Assembly (NCBI GenBank): GCA_029267975.1 | Contig: JAJUHH010000054.1 | Span: 1-11,459, forward strand | From: Clostridiales bacterium | GTDB taxonomy: Bacteria; Bacillota; Clostridia; Lachnospirales; Lachnospiraceae | Direction of reading: 5' to 3' | DNA: 11,459 nt | In this document: piece after piece, positions 1-7,245 of the stretch | Numbering within the stretch: position 1 is the stretch's first letter | Layout of the letters: each line of letters opens with the position of its first letter | The notes under the pieces: model-generated | Told to the model about the DNA's origin: nothing | Seen by the model: only the letters and a program-made list of their open reading frames with translations | Database searches by the model: none | Position numbers and translations under genes: made by a program

Positions 1-143
1 GTTTATGACTTAACATAGTAGAGTCGACAAGAAGCGGCGTAAGGGATAGAATATACTCTAGCAGTAGAGAAACGGAGATAGAGGATAAATAAGTGGTGGG
101 TGATAATAAGTTGGAGGTTTCCAATCTCGAGGGGGATACTATT

Positions 144-813
144 ATGCAAAAGAATAAGGTAACTTACGGGGTGCAAGTGAAATTTTCTGTTTTCGAGGAA
201 ACTATGGTAGAGATGACTTGGCAGGAAGTGCAGGCAGGAGCTGATAAAGGTGCGATTGTTTTGCTTCCGGTAGGAATTGTAGAAGGGCATGGACCTCATT
301 TGGACTTGAGAGCAAAGGAATTGACACAATTATTGCACCACCTTTATATAGGGGAATTAGTAAAGATGTGGCTCAATATGCCGGTACATTTTCAGTTAGT
401 CCGGAGACTATGAAGGGATTACTAGCTGATATTTTCTCATCGCTAAAAAGCTGAGGTTTTAGGAGTGTATTTGTACAAAATGCCCATGGCGATCCTACAA
501 GGCTTACTTTATGTGGGAATTAGGTATTGAAGTGGAGAACGATGTTGTTTTTCCACCGGTGAGAGAAAATCGATATGAGCCTGATTATCATGCAGGTGCT
601 ATCGAAACTGCTCAAATGTTTACTTTCTTTCCGGAAAAAGTTCGTTGTGATGTGGCAAAAACATTGAAGCCTCAAGATAATTTTCATCCATTGGCTTATT
701 GTGGGGACCCAGCTAGTTTTGACTTGGAATTCAATATAGCAGAATTCACCTTTGCAGATGTGAAGCTGGGTGTTCTATAAATTGAAGCTATACTAAAACG
801 TGATGGGCGATAA
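144..813 (+). pseudogene. Creatininase-family amidohydrolase, decayed
   Basis: Creatininase-family enzymes are metal-dependent amidohydrolases acting on creatinine, formamides and related amides. The ATG at 144 follows a GAGGGGG site at 129-135. The first segment carries the family signature LLPVGIVEGHGPHL, but where the family has GTD the sequence reads RAK, so the metal-binding Asp is gone. After about position 330 the homology moves to another frame (APPLYRGISKDVAQYAGTFS, then SPETM), runs into TGA at 452-454, continues through NAHGDPTRL (family NGHGGN), and stops at TAG near 512. It then moves to a third frame with HAGAIETAQM and CGDPASFDLE. TAA at 778-780 is followed in frame by IEAILKRDGR and TAA at 811-813, probably the old end. 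About 20 residues seem to be missing between the first two segments. Family assignment is strong from motifs; the gene cannot make a working enzyme. Confidence 0.82.
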
Positions 814-903
814 GGGGCAAATTATCTGGGATTACCTAATAGCATCGATAAATTGAAATTATCTAAAAGGTAGCAAGAACGCTGGCATAAAAAATGTATG
901 TGA

Positions 904-1159
904 TTGGTAGAGTTTGAAAATGTGAGGGTTATTGAGCCTCTCGATTTTGAATAGAAGGGCAATATGGATAATTGACTTATTCTTGAGAAAATTGATTGAT
1001 GATGTGGCTGTTGGTGCAAGCATACCTTATAACTATGAGAATGCGAGATTTTATGTGTTATAATTATGGAGATGTGGAATCCGTGGCGTGACCGTCATAA
1101 AAATAGCAAAGGGCATAAATACTGTTATATTCAAAGGAGATAGACGTAAGTACTATTAA
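904..1159 (+). pseudogene. Unidentified decayed coding stretch
   Basis: No intact gene lies between 814 and 1196, but protein-like segments follow one another in shifting frames. From 907 one reads VEFENVRVIEPLDFE ending at TAG 952-954. From 968 another reads IIDLFLRKLIDDVAVGAS followed by IPYNYENARFYVL, to TAA 1061-1063. From 1059 comes YNYGDVESVA to TGA 1089. From 1085 comes GVTVIKIAKGINTVIFKGD, ending at TAA 1157-1159. The order and residue composition look like one gene broken by several small indels. I do not recognise the family and offer no function. The alternative is chance open frames in AT-rich spacer. Confidence 0.4.
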
Positions 1160-1196
1160 CGTATGAAATTCAAATATTAAGGAATGGGTGTTATAA

Positions 1197-1757
1197 ATGG
1201 AGATTTTGGATGTTGTTGATGAATGCGGAAATCCGACGGGAGAAACAGTAGCACGAGAAACTGCTCATGAGAAAGGCATAATGCACAGAACATCTCATGT
1301 ATGGCTTCTAAGAAAAAAACAGGGTAAGGTGCAGATTTTGCTCCAGAAAAGATGTGAAACCAAAGAATCTTACCCAGGTTGTTATGACATTTCAAGTGCC
1401 GGTCACATTCCCTCAGGAATGGATTTTGTTGAATCAGCATTAAGAGAGTTGCATGAGGAACTCGGTATTTCAGCTTCTGATGATGAGCTTATATTCTGTG
1501 GAGACAGAACTGTAATATGGAATGACTGTTTTGGTGGAAAACCTTTTCATGATAGGCAGTATTCACGAGTATTCATTTTGTGGAGAGATATTGATGAAGA
1601 AAAATTTATAATTCAAAAGGAAGAAATTGATAGTGTGCTTTGGATGGAACTTGATGAGTGCATTTCAGCAATCGAGAATAACCTAATAAAGCACTGTATT
1701 TATCCTGGTGAGCTAAGAATGGTAAGGTATGCTTGTGAAAATAAGCGAATGAAATAA
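1197..1757 (+). CDS. NUDIX hydrolase, IDI/YfcD-like
   Basis: This 186-residue NUDIX protein should hydrolyse a nucleoside-diphosphate-linked or similar pyrophosphate substrate in the cytoplasm. The NUDIX box spans residues 69-91 (GHIPSG to ELHEELGI) with the catalytic RELHEE core. The first Glu position of the classical box is Met, a change tolerated in the family. The N-terminal MEILDVVDECGNPTGE and the HRTSHVWLL segment are typical of the subgroup related to isopentenyl-diphosphate isomerase (YfcD-like). That subgroup includes many proteins of unknown substrate, so true IDI activity should not be assumed. The ATG follows an AAGGAATGG ribosome site. Unlike its neighbours on both sides it looks intact. 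It reads in the same frame as the exonuclease-like scrap that begins right after its stop codon. Confidence 0.85.
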   Translation: MEILDVVDECGNPTGETVARETAHEKGIMHRTSHVWLLRKKQGKVQILLQKRCETKESYPGCYDISSAGHIPSGMDFVESALRELHEELGISASDDELIFCGDRTVIWNDCFGGKPFHDRQYSRVFILWRDIDEEKFIIQKEEIDSVLWMELDECISAIENNLIKHCIYPGELRMVRYACENKRMK

Positions 1758-1763
1758 AAATGT

Positions 1764-1844
1764 AATGACTACAACACTATTGTTTTTGATATTGAGACAA
1801 TAGGACTTAACAAAATAGATGCTATACTAATATTTGGAGGGGTA
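1764..1844 (+). pseudogene. Fragment resembling DEDD exonuclease motif I
   Basis: Directly after the NUDIX stop, in the same frame and without a start codon, the DNA reads NDYNTIVFDIETIGLNKIDA and then ILIFGG. The VFDIET-GL string is the hallmark ExoI motif of DEDD 3'-5' exonucleases and RNase H-like YprB-type proteins, where the Asp and Glu bind metal. Nothing downstream continues the fold; the frame runs into the metallo-beta-lactamase start at 1848. I infer a leftover N-terminal fragment cut off by deletion. The match is short, so coincidence cannot be excluded. The same stretch holds a 7-bp inverted repeat (CTATTGT 1777-1783, ACAATAG 1797-1803). Confidence 0.4.
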
Positions 1845-1847
1845 TTG

Positions 1848-2548
1848 ATGGCTGACATTATTCAAATAAACGGTAGTACTTGGCGAATCGAGGACAATGG
1901 GGTACGTTTTTCTTGCTGGCAGGAACAGAAAAAGCACTGCTCATAGACAGTGGTATGAATACGCCGAATGCTAAACAGATTGCAGAAAGTATCACAAAAC
2001 TGCCAATCATAATTCTGAATACACATGCTGATCCGGATCATATTTCTGGTAACAGAAGTTTTAATTATTTTTATATGCATCCTGACGAAGAGGAGAATTA
2101 TAGGGCACATGGCGGTTTGGGTGCTATTCTGCCTATTAAGGATAATGATGTTATAGATCTTGGAAGAAGACCTTTGAAAATCATTTTTATACCAGGACAT
2201 ACGCCAGGTAGTATAGCTGTGCTGGATATAAACAACAGGGTACTTATATCAGGAGATACCGTTCAGGATGGAAATATCTTTATGTTTAAGGAACGCAGGA
2301 ATATGTCCATATATATTGAGAGCCTGAAGAAGTTGTCCATGCTTACTGATAGCTTTGATACAATCTATCCATCGCATGGTTCGTTCCCCGTCTTCCCAGA
2401 ATTAATTGTAAACCTTATTGAAGGAGCTGGGCAGATTTTGGATGGAAGGGAAAAAGGTAAGGTTGTTGATATATTCGGTGCCAAGGTAATGTTATATAAA
2501 TTTCCATATGCCGGTTTCTTGTGTGATATCCCTGAGAGAATATCATGA
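1848..2548 (+). pseudogene. Metallo-beta-lactamase-fold hydrolase, one frameshift
   Basis: This is an MBL-fold hydrolase related to the glyoxalase II-like group, normally a zinc-dependent cytoplasmic enzyme; the substrate is unknown. The ATG at 1848 follows TGGAGGGG (1835-1842) and opens MADIIQINGSTWRIEDNGVR. The rest of the protein is in another frame, from FFLLAGTEKALLIDSG to the stop at 2548. The two parts meet at a run of five T (1907-1911); six would restore one frame of 233 residues. In that product the ligands are present: HADPDH at 60-65 (Asp in place of the second His, a known variant), GHTPGS with His118, SGD with Asp137, and PSHG with His177. Without the extra T, only the TTG at 1880 could open the second frame, and it has no good ribosome site. 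A sequencing error or a recent mutation fits best. Confidence 0.8.
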
Positions 2549-2602
2549 AGATAATTTGATATAATTCATGGTGACTATAGAGCGGTTGCAGGAGGTATTG
2601 CA

Positions 2603-3366
2603 ATGGAAATCAGGATGCTTCGTTACTTTCTTTCTGTTGTCCGAGAGGAAAGTATCAACCGGGCAGCAGAGGTATTACATATTACACAGCCCACATTGAG
2701 CCGACAGTTAGCTCAGTTGGAGGAAGAAGTCGGAGTCAAGCTATTTCACAGGGGTGCGAGAAAAATTACCCTAACGAATGAGGGAATATTGCTGCGCCGG
2801 CGTGCAGAGGAAATCTTGTCTTTGGTTAATCGGACAGAAAGAGAATTGACTGAGAAGGACGAACTTGTGGAAGGTAGAATCGTCATTGATGGCGGAGAAT
2901 TGGCAGCTATGCAGGTAGTGTCAGACATCATTGAAGATTTTCATAAAAAGTATCCGCTGGTCACCTTCGATATTTTTACCGGAAGTGCAGATCTGGTGAA
3001 GGAACAGATAGAAAAAGGTCTGATTGACATTGGCGTATTGCTGGAGCCGGTTGATATAGAAATGTTTGAGTTTATTCGTTTGAACTATCCCACTGGTTTG
3101 GAGATTCCTTTCAGGAAAAACAAGATCATTTTACCAGTAATTTATCCACAAACAGTGCCCTTATCGTTCAGAGAGGTTTGGCCTATTCCCTTGTGATTGA
3201 AGGTTCCATACCCTTTTGGGACAAGGAGAAGATAGCTTATCGACCATTATACCCGGAACTAACGGCAAGTAGTGTATTGGCATGGAACAAGCAGCAGCCG
3301 TTCAGTTTAGCAGCAACCAAATTTATTGAACACATGAAATGCTTTTTAGGAATAAGTAATGTATAA
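2603..3366 (+). pseudogene. LysR-family regulator with internal deletion
   Basis: LysR-type regulators have an N-terminal winged helix-turn-helix and a periplasmic-binding-protein-like effector domain. AGGAGGT (2590-2596) precedes the ATG by 6 nt. The DNA-binding half is intact: MEIRMLRYFLSVVREESI, then INRAAEVLHITQPTLSRQLA and the linker helix. The effector domain starts normally through MFEFIRL, but after about 3085 the frame changes. From 3091 the other frame reads HWFGDSFQEKQDHFTSNLST, then RGLAYSLVIEG, PLYPELTASSVLAW and the C-terminus ending at 3366. The remnant totals about 253 codons against the usual 290-300, so roughly 45 codons and the frame were lost in one deletion. As it stands the first frame ends at 3196 as a 197-residue protein with HTH, dimer helix and half an effector domain. 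It could still bind DNA; that is inference. Confidence 0.85.
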
Positions 3367-3404
3367 AAACAAGGTATTTGATATAAATCATAAGCAAGAT
3401 TATA

Positions 3405-3456
3405 ATGTAGGTATAGAAAAAGTGCAGCTCACTTTTCCTCTACACCTACATTTTTT
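3405..3456 (+). terminator. Rho-independent terminator after LysR pseudogene
   Basis: The left arm ATGTAGGT, TAGA, AAAAGTG pairs with CACTTTT, TCTA, ACCTACAT around a CAGCT loop. This gives about 19 pairs with one mismatch and a two-base bulge, and six T follow. It separates the LysR remnant from the MATE gene. Confidence 0.85.
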
Positions 3457-3552
3457 ATGACAATATAAGCTTATGGAATATGCTTTCTATATTGGAAAGT
3501 CAGAGATGACATGAGAGGAAATTACAAGGCTGGTAAGGGAAAATAAAAGCAA

Positions 3553-3568
3553 AGGAGGAGCAGATACG
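3553..3568 (+). promoter_or_regulatory. Ribosome site facing an ACG codon
   Basis: A perfect AGGAGG (3553-3558) sits 7 nt before an ACG codon (3566-3568) that is in frame with the MATE gene. The frame stays open from here through the annotated GTG at 3605, adding residues VIRRNRLQFSKA. This looks like an ATG that mutated to ACG, or an ACG start used at low efficiency. Confidence 0.5.
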
Positions 3569-3604
3569 GTTATCAGAAGAAACAGATTACAATTCAGTAA
3601 AGCA

Positions 3605-4954
3605 GTGAAAAATGGAGCAGTAGGAAAAGGAATTTATGGTCAGAATTTAATCAAAATGATTGTCCCGCTGTTTTTCGAGCAGCTTTTGGTTATGCTGGTA
3701 GGAATGGCAGATACACTGGTGGTAAGCTATGCGGGAGAGGCAGCCGTTTCAGGCGTATCGCTGGTAAATCAGTTTAATACGATTTTTATATATCTTTTTA
3801 CCGCATTGACTTCCGGCGGAGCGGTTGTAATCAGCCAGTACATAGGCAGCAATGAAAAGGATACCGCAGGAGCATCTGCCAGCCAGCTTTTGTTGCTATC
3901 CATCGGCTTTTCGGTTATCGTGTCAGGAGTGATTCTGGCCGGAAATAGATGGATCATGCGCCTGATGTTCGGAAGGGTTGAGGATTCCGTCATGGAAGCC
4001 TGTGTGACCTATCTTCGGATTTCCGCTTACTCCTATCCGGCTCTGGCAGTCTATAGTTCCGGTGCCGCAGTATACCGTAGTCTTGGGAAAACAAATGTAA
4101 CCATGTATTTGTCCGTGGCATCCAATATCATTAATATGATTGGAAATCTGATCGGGGTATTTGTGCTTCAGGCAGGAGTGGCTGGTGTTGCCTATCCTTC
4201 TTTAATTGCCCGAATATTCTCAGCTGCGGCGATTACTTTGCTTTGCTTTCGAAGAAATAATGGTGTATATTACCAGGGAAAATGGATCCATAGATGGCAG
4301 AGCATTTTCATGAAACAGATCTTGAGAATTGCTGTTCCAAATGGCTTGGAAAACGGTGTGTTTCAGTTGGTAAAGGTGGCTCTTAGCAGTATAGTGGCTC
4401 TTTTTGGAACCTATCAGATTGCGGCTAACGGAGTGGCACAAAGTATCTGGTCTTTGGCTGCGTTGGCGGGTGTGGCCATGGGGCCGGTATTTATCACGGT
4501 GATTGGGCAGTGTATGGGAAAACGAGATACGGAAGGAGCAGACTATTATTTTAAAAAGTTAATGAAAATCACACTTTTACTTTCTACGGCTTGGAACCTG
4601 TTTGTGCTTCTTCTGACGCCGCTTTTCCTAAAATTATATGCGGTGGAACCACAAACAAAGCAGCTCATCATATGGCTGGTGTTGATTCACAATGTATTCA
4701 ATGCGACAGCCTTTCCCTTTTCCGGGGCGCTCAGCAATGGACTTCGGGCGGCGGGAGACGTGAAATTTACCATGTATGTGTCCATTGCATCCACGATTGC
4801 AGGGCGGCTATTCCTCTCGTATCTTCTCGGCATTGTTTTTGATATGGGAGTGATCGGTATTGCTATTGCGATGGTATGTGACTGGATCATTCGGGCAGTT
4901 TTTTTTATTCTGCGGCAGAGGTCAGGCAAATGGAAGTTATTTAAGGTGATCTGA
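3605..4954 (+). CDS. MATE-family multidrug efflux transporter
   Basis: This membrane antiporter should export cationic drugs or metabolites using a Na+ or H+ gradient. The 449-residue protein has about 12 hydrophobic segments in two similar halves. MATE hallmarks occur in both: VVISQYIG followed by YRSLGKTNVTM in the first half, and TVIGQCMG followed by LRAAGDVKFTM in the second. The length fits the family (about 450). The start is uncertain. GTG at 3605 has no convincing ribosome site, while a perfect AGGAGG lies before an in-frame ACG at 3566, which would give 462 residues. The coding sequence shows no damage and is more GC-rich than the GNAT and NUDIX genes downstream. It stands alone, between a terminator and two broken genes. 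The substrate cannot be told. Confidence 0.92.
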   Translation: MKNGAVGKGIYGQNLIKMIVPLFFEQLLVMLVGMADTLVVSYAGEAAVSGVSLVNQFNTIFIYLFTALTSGGAVVISQYIGSNEKDTAGASASQLLLLSIGFSVIVSGVILAGNRWIMRLMFGRVEDSVMEACVTYLRISAYSYPALAVYSSGAAVYRSLGKTNVTMYLSVASNIINMIGNLIGVFVLQAGVAGVAYPSLIARIFSAAAITLLCFRRNNGVYYQGKWIHRWQSIFMKQILRIAVPNGLENGVFQLVKVALSSIVALFGTYQIAANGVAQSIWSLAALAGVAMGPVFITVIGQCMGKRDTEGADYYFKKLMKITLLLSTAWNLFVLLLTPLFLKLYAVEPQTKQLIIWLVLIHNVFNATAFPFSGALSNGLRAAGDVKFTMYVSIASTIAGRLFLSYLLGIVFDMGVIGIAIAMVCDWIIRAVFFILRQRSGKWKLFKVI

Positions 4955-5022
4955 GTCTGTTTCTGTAAGCGGCGTGATCGCAAAGACGGCATGGATATGA
5001 TTCTTTAATGCTTTGTCATTAA

Positions 5023-5691
5023 GAACTTTGTAATGCAAATGCAGATTTAAGATACGGAGATATGGATAGGTATCCCTGGTATCGGATGAGATGACAAGAC
5101 GATGTATTTCTGACGGCAGTATCAATGACTGCAATTTTAAAAGCGAAAGGCTATGCTGCACGCTGCAGAGCAGGATATGCGCCTTATATTAAAGAAGGAG
5201 TAAGCTTAGACCACTGGATCACTGAATATTATGACGAGAATCAAGGCAGATGGATTATGATAGATGCAGATGGCTTCTGGAAAGACAGTGAACTCTCATT
5301 TAACCAGTATGATATTCCAAGGGACAGGTTTGATTTTGCGGGTCCTACCTGGTTAGATATTAGAGCGGGAAAAACGGATGGCAGTAAATTTATATATGCA
5401 GACGGACTTGGAACAAATTCATACAAGGCTCTTCTTTTATACTTATTCTATGATTTGAATGCCTTAATGAATCAGGAACTTACTTTCTCATTTGTTCCGT
5501 ATATGTGGCTTCATTTTAATGAACTAACTGAAGAGGATTATAAAGAAATTGACAGGGTCGCTATCCTTTTATGTGATCCGGATGAAAATTTTGATAAACT
5601 TTATGAGATTTGGAACGTCGATAAAAAATGGCGTTTATTCTGTAGTCCGCTCGCAGAGAAAATGATATATGGAATGGCTAAGCTGTATTAG
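5023..5691 (+). pseudogene. Transglutaminase-like protein, catalytic segment missing
   Basis: Transglutaminase-fold proteins carry a Cys-His-Asp triad. One frame runs from 5023: LCNANADLRYGDMDRYPWYR, TGA at 5092-5094, then QDDVFLTAVSMTAILKAKGY, AARCRAGYAPY, and on to 5691. The His (LDHWITEY) and Asp (RWIMIDADG) motifs are clear, but the nucleophile Cys segment that should precede ILKAKGYAARCRAG is absent. From my memory of this family, the stretch VFLTAVSMTA normally lies well before the Cys block. I infer an in-frame deletion joining SMTA to AILKAKGY. An ATG at 5125 would give 188 residues, without a Cys nucleophile in the right place. The C-terminal part (FYDLNALMN, FVPYMW) is preserved. 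The gene overlaps the AraC remnant by 23 nt, which suggests a former operon. Confidence 0.72.
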
Positions 5692-5997
5692 AGACACAAT
5701 AAAATATATTGAAGATAATCTTATGGATGAGAACTGTGCTGAGGATGTGCTCAGGCAGACATATATTTCTCCAATGCTATTGCAAAAAGGATTTCAGATT
5801 CTGACCGGCTATACAATTACCTCCTATATTAGAAATAGAAGATTATACTTAGCCGCCTGCGAATTGCAAACAACGGATAGAAACATGGTAACGCCAATAT
5901 TGAATGGTATGGCAAGGATAATCACAGTGCTATATGGATTCCTGTGCGGTCAATCAGAAGGTATAGATTAATGCAGGTGCCATTTCTGTTTCTGTAG
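5669..5997 (+). pseudogene. AraC-family regulator, ends fused by internal deletion
   Basis: The start MEWLSCIRDTIKYIEDNL followed by ENCAEDVLRQTYISPMLLQK is the first helix-turn-helix of an AraC/XylS domain. The linker helix follows (YIRNRRLYLAACELQTTDR). The second HTH, normally beginning VIDIAYRYGY, is missing. From about 5890 the next frame reads ANIEWYGKDNHSAIWIPVRS, which is the C-terminal strand of the GyrI-like effector-binding domain found at the end of many AraC proteins, and this frame ends at TAG 5995-5997. More than half the gene has therefore been deleted between about 5883 and 5893. The present frame from 5669 ends at 5971 as a 100-residue product with one HTH. It starts inside the transglutaminase gene without a clear ribosome site of its own, which suggests translational coupling. 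Confidence 0.75.
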
Positions 5998-5999
5998 CG

Positions 6000-6028
6000 T
6001 TGTATTATCCCATATTATGGTATATAAT
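6000..6028 (+). promoter_or_regulatory. Probable sigma-A promoter for the GNAT gene
   Basis: TTGTAT (6000-6005) is separated by 17 nt from a perfect TATAAT (6023-6028), about 95 nt upstream of the GTG start at 6124. The -35 matches only half the consensus, while the -10 and the spacing are ideal. A second TATAAT at 6031-6036 could be an alternative -10. Confidence 0.5.
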
Positions 6029-6123
6029 GATATAATATTTATTTTTTAAAATAACTATAAATAATGATCTGGTGAAATAATTAGAACTTTGCTAAATCAT
6101 ATATCATAAGTAGGGGTAGAACA

Positions 6124-6627
6124 GTGATCAATGTGAGTGAACTCTCAAAAAAGTATGAGACCAAAAAATTGAGCAGCGAGAACGTTGATGAGATATATAA
6201 TCTTTGTCTTACAAATCCATTGTATTATGATTATTGTCCGCCGGTAGTTACAAAAGATAGCATTTTAGAAGACCTATCCGCACTTCCTCCAAATGTAACA
6301 ATGGAAGATAAATATTTTGTAGGTTTCTACGAAAAAGGACGAATGCTAGCTGTAATGGACTTGATTGATGGATATCCTGAAGAAAAGATTGCATTTATAG
6401 GATTCTTCATGACGGATGCAAGCGTTCAATGCAAAGGCTTGGGTTCGGCTATTATAACAGAAGTGATGGATTATCTAAAGAGTATGAATTATCAAGCTAT
6501 TCGATTGGCATGGGTGAAGGGAAATCCACAGGCAGAGCACTTCTGGCTGAAAAATGGATTTTATGCAATAAAGGAGACTTCGAGTAATGCTGCGGAGCAT
6601 GTGATACTTGCGGAAAAAAAATTATAG
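6124..6627 (+). CDS. GNAT-family N-acetyltransferase
   Basis: This 167-residue protein should transfer an acetyl group from acetyl-CoA to an amine; the acceptor is unknown. The acetyl-CoA pyrophosphate loop is visible at residues 102-107 (QCKGLG, matching Q/RxxGxG), preceded by a beta strand (AFIGFFMTD). The C-terminal part has the usual GNPQAEHFWLKNGF motif at 133-146. The start is GTG, supported by AGGGGT at 6112-6117, 6 nt upstream. It probably has its own promoter at 6000-6028. It looks intact, unlike the two genes upstream, so a separate history is plausible. Confidence 0.85.
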   Translation: MINVSELSKKYETKKLSSENVDEIYNLCLTNPLYYDYCPPVVTKDSILEDLSALPPNVTMEDKYFVGFYEKGRMLAVMDLIDGYPEEKIAFIGFFMTDASVQCKGLGSAIITEVMDYLKSMNYQAIRLAWVKGNPQAEHFWLKNGFYAIKETSSNAAEHVILAEKKL

Positions 6628-6700
6628 TTTTGGTTTTTATTAATCCTGCATGCTAAAGCTTCATTACTTTATATGAATGCATGTGAGGAGGAGCAATAAA

Positions 6701-6742
6701 ATGGATAAGAATAAAACAGTAAAGAAAATGGAGATTTTATGA
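6701..6742 (+). CDS. 13-codon open frame coupled to second GNAT
   Basis: GAGGAGGAG (6685-6693) lies 7 nt before an ATG that opens MDKNKTVKKMEIL. Its TGA (6740-6742) overlaps the GNAT start as ATGA. The strongest ribosome site in the region thus serves this short frame and not the GNAT directly. It may be a leader peptide that couples translation, or the remnant of an older start. No regulatory residue pattern such as repeated codons is seen. Confidence 0.4.
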   Translation: MDKNKTVKKMEIL

Positions 6743-7233
6743 TTTTTGAATCAAAGGATTTGTATATAGATTTCGTTAATAAAGAGGATATAAATAATAT
6801 TATTGACATTTATAACTCTAATAAAGATTTTCTGATGGCTCATATGGATAAGGAAGAAATTACAAAGGAATGGATCATTCAAGAAATTGAATCAATGAAT
6901 AAGATTGGATTTAAGTCTTGTAAAATAGTAGAGAAAAACTCCGAGAAGATGATTGGAGTAATAGATTTTATGGTAGGCGAAGAAGCTTATCTATCCTTAT
7001 TGATGATTCATAATGATTTTAAGGGAAAAGGATATGGAATGCAGAGCTTTCAGGCTTTTGAAGACTATTTGATATCAATGGGAAGTAAGCGTATCAGAAT
7101 AGATGTAGTTACTGAATATGATAGCTCTGTACTTGATTTTTGGATCAATAAAGGTTTCGTTAAATTTAAAGATATTGAATTGAATTGGACAGGAAAGAAG
7201 TTACCTGCCGTTACGATGACGAAGGAGCTGTAA
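6739..7233 (+). CDS. GNAT-family N-acetyltransferase
   Basis: A 164-residue GNAT-fold acetyltransferase of unknown acceptor. The acetyl-CoA loop is at residues 94-100 (FKGKGYG), following the strand AYLSLLMIHNDF. The later motif VLDFWINKGF at 131-140 matches the family. The ATG at 6739 has GGAG 6 nt upstream and overlaps the stop of a 13-codon frame. The following NUDIX gene starts 12 nt after the stop, so the two form an operon. The coding sequence is more AT-rich than the MATE and metE genes, which hints at separate acquisition. Confidence 0.85.
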   Translation: MIFESKDLYIDFVNKEDINNIIDIYNSNKDFLMAHMDKEEITKEWIIQEIESMNKIGFKSCKIVEKNSEKMIGVIDFMVGEEAYLSLLMIHNDFKGKGYGMQSFQAFEDYLISMGSKRIRIDVVTEYDSSVLDFWINKGFVKFKDIELNWTGKKLPAVTMTKEL

Positions 7234-7245
7234 TGAGGTGACATT

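Noticed and set aside
3..329. Reverse-strand frames opposite the creatininase, NUDIX, MBL and MATE genes
   Set aside because: They mirror recognisable + strand coding sequence, lack ribosome sites and show no domain motifs.
1777..1803. Terminator after the first NUDIX gene
   Set aside because: The 7-bp inverted repeat has a 13-nt loop and no T run after it.
1905..1913. Programmed -1 ribosomal frameshift in the MBL gene
   Set aside because: Read in the zero frame the site is CGT TTT TCT, which does not fit the X XXY YYZ slippery pattern, and no obvious downstream stimulatory stem was seen.
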